Below, one piece after another: positions 14,997 to 23,548 of a stretch of 64,000 bases of DNA. Source of the DNA: Streptomyces asoensis (lineage in GTDB: Bacteria; Actinomycetota; Actinomycetes; Streptomycetales; Streptomycetaceae); assembly GCF_013085465.1 (NCBI RefSeq), contig NZ_CP049838.1, positions 2,666,001 to 2,730,000 of the forward strand, written 5' to 3'. Both the position numbers and the translations under genes were made by a program. A model generated the notes under the pieces. It was not told the origin of the DNA. It ran no database searches and saw nothing but the letters and a program-made list of their open reading frames with translations. Position 1 is the first letter of the stretch; each line of letters begins with the position of its first letter.

Positions 14997-16418
14997 TTAA
15001 CCGACCGCGCCCTCCATCTGGAGCTCGATCAGCCGGTTGAGCTCGAGGGCGTACTCCATGGGCAGCTCCTTCGCGATGGGCTCGACGAAGCCGCGCACGA
15101 TCATCGCCATCGCCTCGAACTCGGTCATGCCCCGGCTCATCAGGTAGAAGAGCTGGTCGTCGCTGACCTTGGAGACGGTGGCCTCGTGGCCCATGGACAC
15201 GTCGTCCTCGCGGACGTCCACGTAGGGGTACGTGTCGGAGCGGGAGATGGTGTCGACGAGCAGCGCGTCGCACAGCACGTTGGACTTGGAGCCGTGGGCG
15301 CCCTCACCGATCTCGACGAGACCGCGGTAGGACGTCCGGCCGCCACCGCGCGCCACCGACTTGGACACGATGTTCGACGAGGTGTTCGGCGCCATGTGGA
15401 CCATCTTGGAGCCGGCGTCCTGGTGCTGGCCCTCGCCCGCGAAGGCGATGGAGAGGGTCTCGCCCTTGGCGTGCTCGCCCATCAGGTAGACGGCCGGGTA
15501 CTTCATCGTCACCTTGGAGCCGATGTTGCCGTCGATCCACTCCATGGTCGCGCCCTCGTACGCCACGGCGCGCTTGGTGACCAGGTTGTAGACGTTGTTC
15601 GACCAGTTCTGGATGGTCGTGTAACGGCAGCGGGCGTTCTTCTTGACGATGATCTCGACCACGGCGCTGTGCAGCGAGTCCGACTTGTAGATCGGGGCCG
15701 TACAACCCTCGACGTAGTGCACGTAGGCGCCCTCGTCGACGATGATCAGGGTCCGCTCGAACTGGCCCATGTTCTCCGTGTTGATACGGAAGTAGGCCTG
15801 GAGCGGGATCTCCACGTGCACGCCCTTCGGCACGTAGATGAAGGAGCCGCCGGACCACACCGCGGTGTTCAGCGACGCGAACTTGTTGTCGCCGACCGGG
15901 ATGACGGTGCCGAAGTACTCCTTGAAGAGCTCCGGGTGCTCCTTCAGCGCGGTGTCGGTGTCGAGGAAGATGACACCCTGCTCCTCCAGGTCCTCACGGA
16001 TCTGGTGGTAGACGACCTCGGACTCGTACTGGGCCGCGACACCGGCGACGAGGCGCTGCTTCTCCGCCTCCGGGATGCCGAGCTTGTCGTACGTGTTCTT
16101 GATGTCCTCGGGCAGGTCCTCCCAGGACTCCGCCTGCTTCTCCGTGGAGCGCACGAAGTACTTGATGTTGTCGAAGTCGATGCCCGAGAGGTCGGAGCCC
16201 CAGTTGGGCATGGGCTTCTTGCCGAAGAGCCGCAGTCCCTTGAGACGCAGCTTCGTCATCCACTCCGGCTCGGACTTCTTGGCCGAGATGTCCTTGACGA
16301 CGTCCTCGTTGATGCCGCGCTTCGCAGAGGCGCCGGCCGTGTCGGAGTCGGCCCAGCCGTATTCGTACTTACCCAGGCCCTCGAGTTCGGGGTGGGCAGT
16401 CTCCGTGGGGAGAGTCAT
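14997..16418 (-). CDS. sufB: Fe-S cluster assembly scaffold protein SufB
   Basis: A 473-residue SufB, the size expected for the family. Distinctive parts are [40 protein letters not shown] (the conserved entry to the beta-helix), [19 protein letters not shown], and the C-terminal [20 protein letters not shown]. It is the main scaffold for nascent clusters with SufC and SufD. ATG at 16418 overlaps the sufR stop by four bases (ATGA), coupling it to its regulator. Confidence 0.97.
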   Translation of the reverse strand: MTLPTETAHPELEGLGKYEYGWADSDTAGASAKRGINEDVVKDISAKKSEPEWMTKLRLKGLRLFGKKPMPNWGSDLSGIDFDNIKYFVRSTEKQAESWEDLPEDIKNTYDKLGIPEAEKQRLVAGVAAQYESEVVYHQIREDLEEQGVIFLDTDTALKEHPELFKEYFGTVIPVGDNKFASLNTAVWSGGSFIYVPKGVHVEIPLQAYFRINTENMGQFERTLIIVDEGAYVHYVEGCTAPIYKSDSLHSAVVEIIVKKNARCRYTTIQNWSNNVYNLVTKRAVAYEGATMEWIDGNIGSKVTMKYPAVYLMGEHAKGETLSIAFAGEGQHQDAGSKMVHMAPNTSSNIVSKSVARGGGRTSYRGLVEIGEGAHGSKSNVLCDALLVDTISRSDTYPYVDVREDDVSMGHEATVSKVSDDQLFYLMSRGMTEFEAMAMIVRGFVEPIAKELPMEYALELNRLIELQMEGAVG

Positions 16419-17158
16419 GCGGGGTTCCTCCCGGCCGTGCTTGCAGATGCGTTGTGGGTGGCTGTGGAAACTTTGGGGATGAACGTCGTGCAGACGCCGT
16501 CGCCGTGGGCGATGGTCGCCAGTCGCTGGACGTGTGTCCCGAGCAGCTGGGAGAAGATCTCGGTCTCCGCCTCGCAGAGCTGCGGGAACTTCTCGGCGAC
16601 ATGGGCGACGGGGCAGTGGTGCTGGCACAGCTGCTCGCCGACCGGTGCGCTGCGCGCCGTAGCAGCGTACCCGTCCGCGCTCAGGGCCTTGGCCAGGGCT
16701 TCGGTCCGCTCTTCCGGGGCGGCCGCCTCGATCGCCTCGCGGTACCCGGCGGCCTGTTCGGCGATGCGCGCGCGGGCGAAGGCCACGACGGCCTCGTCCC
16801 CGCCGAAGCGCTCCTGGATCCAGCGCAGGGCGTCCGCGGCGAGCTTGTCGTAGGACTGGTCGAAGGCGTCCCGGCCGCAGTCGGTGAGGGCGAAGGCCTT
16901 GGCGGGGCGCCCGCGTGTCCTGGCTCCGTACACCCGCTGCTCGCGGGCCGCCACGACGTCGTCGGCGACCAGCGCGTCGAGGTGGCGGCGTACGGCGGCC
17001 TGGGTGAGGCCCAGCCGGCCGGCCAGCTCGGCGACGGTCGACGGCCCGTGGTCCAGGATGGACCGCGCGACCCGGTTGCGCGTCGAGCGCTCACCGGTCG
17101 CGATCTCCTCCTGGGGGGTCCCCGTGGGGGTCTCCCGAGCCTCGCCGACGTATTTCAC
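16415..17158 (-). CDS. sufR: SufR-type Fe-S-sensing repressor of the suf operon
   Basis: This is a 247-residue regulator. The winged HTH spans about 30-95 ([20 protein letters not shown] then [19 protein letters not shown], wing [13 protein letters not shown]). The C-terminal half carries three Cys spaced for an Fe-S cluster: Cys178 and Cys182 ([12 protein letters not shown]) and Cys195 (FPQLCEAE), with a fourth at 223. SufR proteins repress suf when loaded with a cluster. GTG at 17158 is chosen because the conserved protein begins there, and CAAC-N6-GTTG covers it. No good RBS exists, so it may be leaderless. TTG at 17194 is the alternative start. Confidence 0.88.
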   Translation of the reverse strand: MKYVGEARETPTGTPQEEIATGERSTRNRVARSILDHGPSTVAELAGRLGLTQAAVRRHLDALVADDVVAAREQRVYGARTRGRPAKAFALTDCGRDAFDQSYDKLAADALRWIQERFGGDEAVVAFARARIAEQAAGYREAIEAAAPEERTEALAKALSADGYAATARSAPVGEQLCQHHCPVAHVAEKFPQLCEAETEIFSQLLGTHVQRLATIAHGDGVCTTFIPKVSTATHNASASTAGRNPA

Positions 17159-17171
17159 AACGCCATTGTTG
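17158..17171. promoter_or_regulatory. SufR box, CAAC-N6-GTTG
   Basis: CAACGCCATTGTTG is a perfect CAAC-N6-GTTG palindrome, the operator reported for Streptomyces SufR. It touches the proposed sufR start codon, the expected position for an autorepressor of the suf operon. Confidence 0.85.
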
Positions 17172-17230
17172 CGTAATTCCTCAGAGACAGGCAAGCCGCG
17201 TCCGGACCGGCGGGCGGTGCCCTACGTCAC

Positions 17231-17249
17231 TTAGGTAAACCTAATCTGA
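17231..17249. promoter_or_regulatory. Putative DtxR/IdeR/DmdR iron box
   Basis: TTAGGTAAACCTAATCTGA matches the 19-bp iron-box consensus TTAGGTTAGCCTAACCTAA at 15 of 19 positions by eye. It contains the perfect arms TTAGGT/ACCTAA. It lies 73 bases upstream of sufR and 93 upstream of the divergent acetyltransferase gene, so iron could control either. Confidence 0.6.
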
Positions 17250-17341
17250 CCTGCGGAAACGATCTTTGATCGATCACGCGAAGACGGTGTTGCGATAAAA
17301 TCACTGGTCTCCACAGCCCCCTTCCAGGACACTGCCGGACC

Positions 17342-18142
17342 ATGCCCACACCCCCTCCCACCGGCCCACTTGTCACCCGCGACACCCTCGCCGCGGAGCT
17401 TCGCGCGCTGGGTGTCGAACCCGGAGAAATCCTCCTCGTGCACTCCTCGCTCAGTTCGCTCGGCTGGGTCTGCGGAGGCGCCGTCGCGGTCGTGCGGGGA
17501 CTGCTCGACGCGGTCGGTCCGGACGGCACACTCGTGGTCCCCACCCAGTCCGGCGACCTGTCCGACCCGGCCCTGTGGAGCAATCCGCCGGTCCCCGCGG
17601 ACTGGTGGGAGCGGATCCGGGCGACCATGCCCGCCTACGACCCCCTCATCACCCCCGCCCTCGGCGTCGGCGTGATCCCCGAGACGGTCCGCACCTGGCC
17701 CGGCGCCCTGCGCAGCGCCCACCCGCAGACCTCGTTCGCGGCGCTCGGGGCGCGGGCGGCGGAACTGGTCGAGGGGCACGCCCCCGACTGCCGGCTCGGC
17801 GAGCACAGCCCGCTGGCCCGGCTGGAGAAGGCGGGGGCGCGGGTCCTGCTGCTCGGCGCCGGCTACGCCACCTGCACCAGCTTCCACCTGGCCGAGTACC
17901 GGATCCCGGCCCCGCTCGTCGCGGTGGGCCGGCCGGGTCCCGGCGGGACGTGGGAGGTCGTGACCGAGGTGTCGATCGACTCCGATCGCTTCGACGAGCT
18001 GGGCCACGACTTCGAACGCGACCGGGACGTCGTACGGGGCACCGTCGGGGCGGCCGACGTGCGGCTGTTTCCGGTCGCGGACGCCGTGGCCTACGCGCAG
18101 CGGTGGCTGCCGCTACACCGGTCCCGCGAGGAGGAACTCTGA
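17342..18142 (+). CDS. Aminoglycoside N(3)-acetyltransferase (AAC(3)) family protein
   Basis: A 266-residue antibiotic_NAT family protein. Family blocks are in order: [17 protein letters not shown] (acetyl-CoA binding side), [50 protein letters not shown] with the catalytic His, and [10 protein letters not shown]. Such enzymes acetylate the 3-amino group of 2-deoxystreptamine aminoglycosides. In Streptomyces many are orphan chromosomal copies with unknown natural substrate. There is no aminoglycoside cluster nearby, so resistance is possible but unproven. It is divergent from the suf operon and shares its intergenic region, including the iron box. Confidence 0.9.
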   Translation: MPTPPPTGPLVTRDTLAAELRALGVEPGEILLVHSSLSSLGWVCGGAVAVVRGLLDAVGPDGTLVVPTQSGDLSDPALWSNPPVPADWWERIRATMPAYDPLITPALGVGVIPETVRTWPGALRSAHPQTSFAALGARAAELVEGHAPDCRLGEHSPLARLEKAGARVLLLGAGYATCTSFHLAEYRIPAPLVAVGRPGPGGTWEVVTEVSIDSDRFDELGHDFERDRDVVRGTVGAADVRLFPVADAVAYAQRWLPLHRSREEEL

Positions 18143-18240
18143 ATCCGCCCGCCCTCCGCCCGCCCCAGCCGCCGTCGCGTCCGGCCGGTTCCCGCACCCC
18201 CCGGTCAGAGCCCCCACCCGCGAACCTAGACTCTTGAGCC

Positions 18241-19161
18241 ATGCGAAGTGAGCCTGTCGTCCGGGTCGAGGCCCTGGTGAAGCGGTACGGGACGAAGACC
18301 GCGGTGAACGGCCTCGATCTGACGGCCCGGGCGGGCGTCACCGCCGTCCTCGGACCCAACGGCGCCGGCAAGACGACCACCGTCGAGACCTGCGAGGGGT
18401 ACCGCCGGCCGGACGCCGGCACGGTGCGCGTCCTCGGCCTCGACCCGCAGAGACAGGCCTCCGACCTGCGCCCCCGGATCGGCGTGATGCTCCAGTCGGG
18501 GGGCGTGTACTCCGGCGCCCGGGCCGACGAGATGCTCCGGCACGTGGCCGGGCTGCACGCCCACCCGCTGGACGTCGACGCCCTCGTCGAGCGCCTCGGC
18601 CTCGGCTCCTGCGGCCGGACGACGTACCGCCGTCTCTCCGGCGGCCAGCAGCAGCGGCTCGCACTGGCGATGGCCGTCGTCGGCCGCCCGGAGCTGGTGT
18701 TCCTGGACGAGCCGACGGCCGGCCTCGACCCGCAGGCCCGCCGCGCCACCTGGGAGCTCGTACGGGACCTGCGGGCGGACGGCGTCTCCGTCATCCTGAC
18801 CACCCACTACATGGACGAGGCCGAGCAGCTCTCCGACGACGTCGCGATCATCGACGCGGGCCGGGTCATCGCCCAGGGCTCCCCCGAGGAGCTGTGCCGC
18901 GGCGGCGCCGAGAACACCCTGCGCTTCACCGGCCGGCCCGGCCTCGACGTGACCTCCCTGCTCAAGGCCCTGCCCGCCGACAGCTCGGCCGCCGAGCTGA
19001 CTCCGGGCTCCTACCGGGTGATGGGCAAGGTCGACCCGCAGCTGCTGGCGACGGTCACCTCGTGGTGCGCCCAGCACGGGGTGATGCCGGACCGGATCTC
19101 GGTCGAACGGCACACCCTGGAGGACGTCTTCCTCGAACTGACCGGCAAGGAGCTGCGCTGA
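18241..19161 (+). CDS. ABC-2 exporter ATP-binding protein
   Basis: A 306-residue ATPase of the drug-exporter (DrrA/CcmA-like) class. Walker A is GPNGAGKTTT (38-47), the signature is RLSGGQQQRLALA, Walker B is LVFLDEPTAGLDPQ, and the switch His is in TTHYMDEAEQLSDD. A C-terminal regulatory extension ends in FLELTGKELR. It partners with the permease at 19253. A TAGACT -10 element at 18227-18232 lies eight bases before the ATG, suggesting a nearly leaderless transcript. The 3' end was altered by the repeat insertion at 19132-19250: the ancestral ending was probably LTGKELRR with ATGA overlap to the permease. Confidence 0.93.
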   Translation: MRSEPVVRVEALVKRYGTKTAVNGLDLTARAGVTAVLGPNGAGKTTTVETCEGYRRPDAGTVRVLGLDPQRQASDLRPRIGVMLQSGGVYSGARADEMLRHVAGLHAHPLDVDALVERLGLGSCGRTTYRRLSGGQQQRLALAMAVVGRPELVFLDEPTAGLDPQARRATWELVRDLRADGVSVILTTHYMDEAEQLSDDVAIIDAGRVIAQGSPEELCRGGAENTLRFTGRPGLDVTSLLKALPADSSAAELTPGSYRVMGKVDPQLLATVTSWCAQHGVMPDRISVERHTLEDVFLELTGKELR

Positions 19162-19250
19162 TGATCCCGGCTCACACACGGACCCGCTGGGGGTCCGGGG
19201 GTCGCCCCCCGGGAAGACACAGTCTCGAACTGACCGGCAAGGAGCTGCGC
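19132..19250. repeat. 27-bp direct repeat flanking a palindromic insert between ABC genes
   Basis: The sequence at 19132-19158 (CTCGAACTGACCGGCAAGGA and seven more bases) is repeated exactly at 19224-19250. The 65 bases between contain two GC-rich inverted repeats (GGACCC/GGGTCC at 19180-19196 and CCGGGGG/CCCCCGG at 19195-19212). The second copy reads into CGATGACC at the permease start, so the 92-base unit looks inserted by duplication of the ATPase 3' end. Confidence 0.85.
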
Positions 19251-19252
19251 CG

Positions 19253-20023
19253 ATGACCGCCACGGGTACCTACACCCCCCGGCCCGGCGCGGCCCCGCTG
19301 CCCCGCATGATCGGGGCGCAGGCGGCGCTGGAGACGAAGATGCTCCTGCGCAACGGCGAGCAGCTGCTGCTCACCGTCGTGATCCCCACGCTGCTGCTGG
19401 TGCTGTTCAGCACCGTGGACATCGTCGACACCGGCGCGGGCGAGGCGGTGGACTTCCTCACGCCCGGCATCCTCGCGCTCGCCGTGGTGTCGACGGCCTT
19501 CACCGGCCAGGCCATCGCGACCGGCTTCGAACGCCGCTACGGGGTGCTGAAGCGGCTCGCCTCCTCCCCCCTCCCCCGCTGGGGCCTGATGGCGGCGAAG
19601 ACGCTGTCGGTGCTGGTCACGGAGATCCTCCAGGTGATCCTCCTGACGGCGATCGCCTTCGCCCTCGGCTGGAACCCGCACGGCAACCCGGCGGCCGTCC
19701 TGCTGCTCCTGGTCCTGGGCACGGCCGCCTTCTCGGGCCTCGGCCTGCTGATGGCGGGCACCCTGAAGGCGGAGGCGACGCTGGCCGCGGCCAACCTGGT
19801 CTTCCTGCTGCTGCTGGTGGGCGGCGGGGTGATCGTCCCGCTCGACAAGTTCCCGTCCGGCGCCCAGGACGTGCTCGGTCTGCTGCCCGTCTCGGCCCTC
19901 TCGGACGGCCTGCGGGACGTGCTCCAGCACGGCGCGGGCATGCCCTGGGGCGACCTGGGGATCCTGGCGGTGTGGGCGGTCGTGGGACTCGCGGCGGCCG
20001 GCCGGTTCTTCCGCTGGGAGTAG
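19253..20023 (+). CDS. ABC-2 type transporter permease
   Basis: A 256-residue membrane protein with about six transmembrane segments: a first after a cytosolic start (EQLLLTVVIPTLLLVLFSTV), a loop, then VDFLTPGILALAVVSTAFTG, the ILQVILLTAIAFALGW segment, LLLVLGTAAFSGLGLLMAG, NLVFLLLLVGGGVIVPLDKF and a final helix near the C-terminus. The LTPGILALAV and GGGVIVPLDKFP motifs are typical of ABC-2 drug or lipid exporters. It is encoded just after its ATPase. Its own start codon is intact despite the inserted repeat, so expression probably depends on a transcript crossing the hairpins. Confidence 0.92.
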   Translation: MTATGTYTPRPGAAPLPRMIGAQAALETKMLLRNGEQLLLTVVIPTLLLVLFSTVDIVDTGAGEAVDFLTPGILALAVVSTAFTGQAIATGFERRYGVLKRLASSPLPRWGLMAAKTLSVLVTEILQVILLTAIAFALGWNPHGNPAAVLLLLVLGTAAFSGLGLLMAGTLKAEATLAAANLVFLLLLVGGGVIVPLDKFPSGAQDVLGLLPVSALSDGLRDVLQHGAGMPWGDLGILAVWAVVGLAAAGRFFRWE

Positions 20024-20052
20024 CCGGACGCGCGGACCCGGGGGGACCCTCG

Positions 20053-20082
20053 TGAACGCGTGCACAAGCGGACGCCTACGAT
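20053..20082 (+). promoter_or_regulatory. Likely leaderless promoter of ctaA
   Basis: TGAACG (20053-20058), an 18-base spacer and TACGAT (20077-20082) fit a vegetative Streptomyces promoter. The -10 ends seven bases before the GTG at 20090, so transcription would begin at or next to the start codon. No Shine-Dalgarno sequence is present. Confidence 0.5.
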
Positions 20083-20089
20083 GGGACGC

Positions 20090-21091
20090 GTGCCAAACGT
20101 GACCCGTGCCGACGCCGTAGCAGCCGTGCGCAACCCGCTCGCCTTCATCGCCGAACGCTGGACCCCCACCCGCCGGACCGTCCAGCGGGCGGCGCTGTAC
20201 CCGCTCGTGATGTCGGTGGTCATCGTGGTCACCGGCGGTGCCGTGCGGCTCACGGGCTCCGGCCTGGGCTGCCCGACCTGGCCCAAGTGCACCGACGACT
20301 CGCTCACCGCGACCGGCGCGATGGGCTTCCACGGCGCCATCGAGTTCGGCAACCGCATGCTGACGTACGTGCTGTGCGCGGCCGTCGGCTGGGCGATCAT
20401 CGCCGCGCGCTCCGAGAAGCCGTACCGGCGGAGCCTGACCCGGCTGGGCTGGGCGCAGTTCTGGCTGGTGATGAGCAACGCCGTACTCGGCGGGATCGTG
20501 GTGCTCGTCGGCCTCAACCCCTACACGGTCGCGGCGCACTTCCTGGCCGCCACGGCGCTCCTCGCGGTCGCCGCGGTGATGTGGCAGCGCGCCCGGGAGG
20601 GCGACGGGGAGCCCCGGCCGCTGGTCGGCAAGCCCGTGCAGCAGCTGGTGTGGTTCCTGGTCGTCGCCTCGACGCTGCTGATCGCCGTCGGCACGGTGGT
20701 CACCGGCGCGGGCCCGCACGCCGGTGACTCCAGCGAGGTCGAGCGGATGCCGCTGGACTGGGAGACGATCGCCAAGCTGCACGCCGTGCTCGCCTGGATC
20801 GTGGTGACGCTGACCTTCGCCCTGTGGTTCATCCTCAAGGCGGTGGACGCGCCGAAGAACCCGCTGGACCGTACCCGGGACCTGTTCCTGGTGCTGCTCG
20901 GACAGGGTGTCATCGGCTACGTCCAGTACTTCACGGACCTTCCCGAGGCCCTGGTCGGGCTGCACATGTTCGGCTCCTGCCTGGTGTGGATCGCGGTGCT
21001 GCGGGTGCTGCTGGCGCTGCGCGAGCGCCCCGAGACGACGATCGACCTGCCGGGCCCGGCGGCCGAGGTGACGGTCGGCACGCGCGCGTAG
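20090..21091 (+). CDS. ctaA: Heme A synthase, COX15/CtaA family
   Basis: A 333-residue membrane protein with about eight transmembrane helices in two similar halves. Paired heme-binding motifs are visible: GFHGAIEFGNRMLTYVL and AAHFLAATALLAV in the first half, KLHAVLAWIVVTL and LVGLHMFGSCLVW in the second. A CPTWPKC pair of extracellular Cys lies near residue 65, and GAVRLTGSGLGCPTW is a family signature. It oxidises heme O to heme A for aa3-type cytochrome oxidase. GTG at 20090 is chosen from the promoter position and because MPNVTRAD is a sensible N-terminus. The partner ctaB is 2.4 kb downstream on the other strand. Confidence 0.93.
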   Translation: MPNVTRADAVAAVRNPLAFIAERWTPTRRTVQRAALYPLVMSVVIVVTGGAVRLTGSGLGCPTWPKCTDDSLTATGAMGFHGAIEFGNRMLTYVLCAAVGWAIIAARSEKPYRRSLTRLGWAQFWLVMSNAVLGGIVVLVGLNPYTVAAHFLAATALLAVAAVMWQRAREGDGEPRPLVGKPVQQLVWFLVVASTLLIAVGTVVTGAGPHAGDSSEVERMPLDWETIAKLHAVLAWIVVTLTFALWFILKAVDAPKNPLDRTRDLFLVLLGQGVIGYVQYFTDLPEALVGLHMFGSCLVWIAVLRVLLALRERPETTIDLPGPAAEVTVGTRA

Positions 21092-21163
21092 GTCACCCGT
21101 ACGACGTGAGTCAGCCGTACGACGTGAGTCACCCGTACGACGTGAGTCACCTGTACGAGGTGA
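21092..21163. repeat. Four tandem 18-bp repeats with GTAC centre
   Basis: The unit GTCACCCGTACGACGTGA is present four times in a row (21092-21109, 21110-21127, 21128-21145, 21146-21163), with one change in the second and two in the fourth. Each junction forms GTCAC...GTGAC dyad symmetry around CGTACG. The array starts right after the ctaA stop and runs into the 3' end of the convergent nucleotidyltransferase gene. Confidence 0.9.
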
Positions 21164-21893
21164 CCAGCCCGTCGATCACCGGCCCCAGGTAGTCCCGGGT
21201 CAACTCGGCGCGGCGGGCCGGCCACCCTTCGTCGGCAGGCGCGCCCCCCTCGTCGTAGCGGCGGCGCGCGATGTCCGACACGACCTCCGACGGCGCCCCC
21301 AGCGCGGGCAGTTCGTCGAGGGCCTCGCGCTTGGAGATCAGCCGGCCGTCCCGGACGGTCACCGTCGCCCGCGCGAAGGTCAGCAGTCCCAGATCGACCC
21401 AGACGTTCTGATGCCACAGGTGGGCCTTGTCGACGGCGGGCCGCCAGAAGTCCCTCTGGTCGCGGACGACGAAGTCGCCGAGTGCGCGGTCCGGCACGGG
21501 CGGCAGCAGCGCGCCGGGCGGCTTCCCGTACAGCACCCGGCCGAAGTCGTGCAGTTCGCGCCGGGTCACCGGGGTGACCGTCCGCCGGAACAGCCGGCTG
21601 TGCGCCCAGGTGAGGTGCCGACGCTCCGGATCGGCCGCCCGGTCGGGGGTGAGATAGGTGCAGTGCAGCAGCGGGGCGAGCGGCTCGTTCCGCAGGCGGG
21701 CGTGCAGCCGGCCCAGGTGCCACACCGCGCGCGGTGTGAGGGGCCCCGCCAGGACCGCGATGAGGTCCAGGTCGCTGCGCCCCTCCTGGTAGTCGCCCCC
21801 GGCGAGCGAACCGTGGGCCCACAGGGCGACGGGGTCCAGGGCCGGGAGTCCGGCGAGGAAACGGTCCAGTAAGGATTCCGTGCGGCTGGTCAT
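21147..21893 (-). CDS. Nucleotidyltransferase-domain protein (AadA/kanamycin-nucleotidyltransferase-like)
   Basis: This is a 248-residue protein. The pol-beta nucleotidyltransferase motif is clear: HGSLAGGDYQEGRSDLDLIA, with Gly28-Ser29 and the metal-binding pair Asp41/Asp43. The C-terminal part is helical with DFVVRDQRDFWRPAVDKAHL. This layout resembles aminoglycoside adenylyltransferases and their uncharacterised relatives. The substrate is unknown. Its last codons are encoded within the 18-bp repeat array. It is possibly co-transcribed with the amidohydrolase upstream (18-base gap). Confidence 0.8.
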   Translation of the reverse strand: MTSRTESLLDRFLAGLPALDPVALWAHGSLAGGDYQEGRSDLDLIAVLAGPLTPRAVWHLGRLHARLRNEPLAPLLHCTYLTPDRAADPERRHLTWAHSRLFRRTVTPVTRRELHDFGRVLYGKPPGALLPPVPDRALGDFVVRDQRDFWRPAVDKAHLWHQNVWVDLGLLTFARATVTVRDGRLISKREALDELPALGAPSEVVSDIARRRYDEGGAPADEGWPARRAELTRDYLGPVIDGLVTSYR

Positions 21894-21911
21894 GCGCCCA
21901 GTCTGTCCACC

Positions 21912-23018
21912 TCAGCCGAGCCCGTACACCCGGCGCGCGTTGCCCGCCGCGATCAGTCCCGCCACCCGTTGCGCGTCCCCGGGCGACCACGCGCCCTCCG
22001 CGACCCAGGTGCCGAGCACCCGCGCCAGTGCCTCGCGGAACAGCCGTGCCCCGACCACGTGCAGCTCGGGCAGTCCTCCGGCCCCGCTGGAGAAGAGGAT
22101 CTTGCCGAAGGGGGCCAGCTCCAGGATCTCCGCGAGGATCGTCGCGGCTCGCGCGCCGGTCCGTACGAGCGCGGCGCCGGAGTCGGCGTACACGTGCGGG
22201 AAGACGCCCGCGAGGTGGGCGGCGTGCCGGTGGTAGGGGTAGCCGTGCAGCAGGACGAGGTCGGTGCCGAGGCCGGCCGTGGCCCGGACGAAGTCCGTCA
22301 GCAGCACCGGATCCGTGCGGTCGACGCGCGCCCCCGGCTCGCCGAGTCCCGCGTGCAGCTGAAGGGGCAGCCCCGAGGCGACGGCGATCCACAGCAGGTG
22401 CCGCAGCAGCACCGGATCGCTCAGCTCGCCGCCGACCCTGCGACCCGCCAGCCAGCGGCCCGCGGCGCCCCGCACCTCCCCGGGGCCGGGCGGCTCGGGC
22501 GCGAGGGCGAGGCCGTGCCGGACACCCGCGACGGAGGTGAAGGCCACGGCGTTCGCGGCGGCCCCGTGCACCGACTCGGCGAGGTTGGCGAGGAAGGACT
22601 CGACGGTGCCTGAGGTGTCGGCGACCTGTTCGGCGAGGGGTTCCAGACGCACGATCTCCCGGGCCTCGGCGGCGCCGGCCGAGGCGAGCTCGCTCGGTCC
22701 GGTGAGGTCGCCGGGCAGGCCCGTGTCGACCAGGTACGTCGTGATGCCGCTGCCGCGCAGCAGCCGGCGGCCCGCTTCCAGTACGCCGAGTTCACGACGC
22801 CGGGCGAGATAACGGGCGGGTGGCGCGTGCGGTTCCAGACCGAGGAGCGGGGGACACCAGCGGCGTACCGCGAACCCCGTCTGGGTGTCGAACAGCGTCG
22901 TGCCCGGGGCCGGCGGGCCCTCGGTGCGGGCCAACTGGGCCTCGAACGTACCGAGACCCAGCTCCGTTCTGAGGACGCCGTGGCAGTACTGGTCCACCAA
23001 GGACGGCGTTTCGATCAT
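21912..23018 (-). CDS. Amidohydrolase-family (FluG-like) protein
   Basis: A 368-residue TIM-barrel amidohydrolase-2/FluG N-domain type protein. Recognisable parts are an N-terminal SLVDQYCHGVL (first metal-binding His), LPLQLHAGLGEP, LVLLHGYPYHRHAAHLAGVF, and the C-terminal FGKILFSSGAGGLPELHVVG. Relatives usually have an Asp in the last motif (S-(S/T)-D-A); here Gly occupies that place, so catalysis may be altered or lost. ATG at 23018 is chosen over a GTG at 23042 because GGGAG lies about seven bases upstream. The substrate is unknown. Confidence 0.75.
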   Translation of the reverse strand: MIETPSLVDQYCHGVLRTELGLGTFEAQLARTEGPPAPGTTLFDTQTGFAVRRWCPPLLGLEPHAPPARYLARRRELGVLEAGRRLLRGSGITTYLVDTGLPGDLTGPSELASAGAAEAREIVRLEPLAEQVADTSGTVESFLANLAESVHGAAANAVAFTSVAGVRHGLALAPEPPGPGEVRGAAGRWLAGRRVGGELSDPVLLRHLLWIAVASGLPLQLHAGLGEPGARVDRTDPVLLTDFVRATAGLGTDLVLLHGYPYHRHAAHLAGVFPHVYADSGAALVRTGARAATILAEILELAPFGKILFSSGAGGLPELHVVGARLFREALARVLGTWVAEGAWSPGDAQRVAGLIAAGNARRVYGLG

Positions 23019-23093
23019 CCGGACTCCCGGGAGACGGACCACGTGGTTCCTACGGGGTCCTAACGGGTGACCGGGGTGTCAGGTTGTTGCTGC

Positions 23094-23450
23094 TCAGCCG
23101 TTCTTCGGTCCGCCGACCTGGATCCCGGCCATCCGCGTCCACTCGTACGGCCCCGTCTTCACCTTCGCGGCGAACTCGCCGTCGAAGGTCTCGTGGACGG
23201 TGATGCCGGCCTTCCCGACGGCCAGCTCGGCGACGGCGACCGAGGGGGCCACCAGGTCGCCCCAGCCGCCGTCCTCGCCGACGAGGACGATACGGGCGCC
23301 GCGTTCGCCGATGTACGCGATCTGGCCCTCGGCCCCGCCGTGCCGCTTGGCGAAGGCGCTGATCCGCTTGGCGAGCCGGGCCGCCTTGCGCTCGGCCTTC
23401 GCGGCCTGCTTGGCGTCGGCGGTCTCGTCAACCTGCTTGGTGTCTGCCAT
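23094..23450 (-). CDS. Conserved actinobacterial hypothetical protein
   Basis: A 118-residue soluble protein with a highly charged Lys/Ala/Glu N-terminus (about 1-38, KQAAKAERKAARLAKRISAF) likely to form a helix. A small beta-rich domain follows with GQIAYIGERGARIVLVGEDG and PYEWTRMAGIQVGGPK. There is no signal peptide. The start at 23450 follows the ctaB terminator, so it has its own promoter. I do not recognise a function; the C-terminal part looks like a compact folded domain rather than an enzyme. Confidence 0.7.
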   Translation of the reverse strand: MADTKQVDETADAKQAAKAERKAARLAKRISAFAKRHGGAEGQIAYIGERGARIVLVGEDGGWGDLVAPSVAVAELAVGKAGITVHETFDGEFAAKVKTGPYEWTRMAGIQVGGPKNG

Positions 23451-23484
23451 GGCCAGGATGCTACCGACGGGTAGATCGAACGGC

Positions 23485-23526
23485 GACGGCCGGGGTGCGT
23501 GGTGTTGACCACGCACCCCGGCCGTC
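23485..23526. terminator. ctaB terminator
   Basis: A perfect 19-bp stem (23485-23503 with 23508-23526) and four-base loop lies immediately downstream of ctaB on the minus strand and separates it from the following hypothetical gene. Confidence 0.85.
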
Positions 23527-23548
23527 GAAGCCGTACCGAGCCGTCGAC

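Noticed and set aside
17342..18142. Part of an aminoglycoside biosynthesis cluster
   Set aside because: No aminoglycoside biosynthetic genes lie nearby; all neighbours are housekeeping or transport genes.
19161..19256. 31-codon ORF between the ABC genes
   Set aside because: It is created by the inserted repeat and the duplicated 3' end, so it is unlikely to be a functional gene.
21092..21163. CRISPR array
   Set aside because: Units are contiguous with no spacers, and no cas genes are present.
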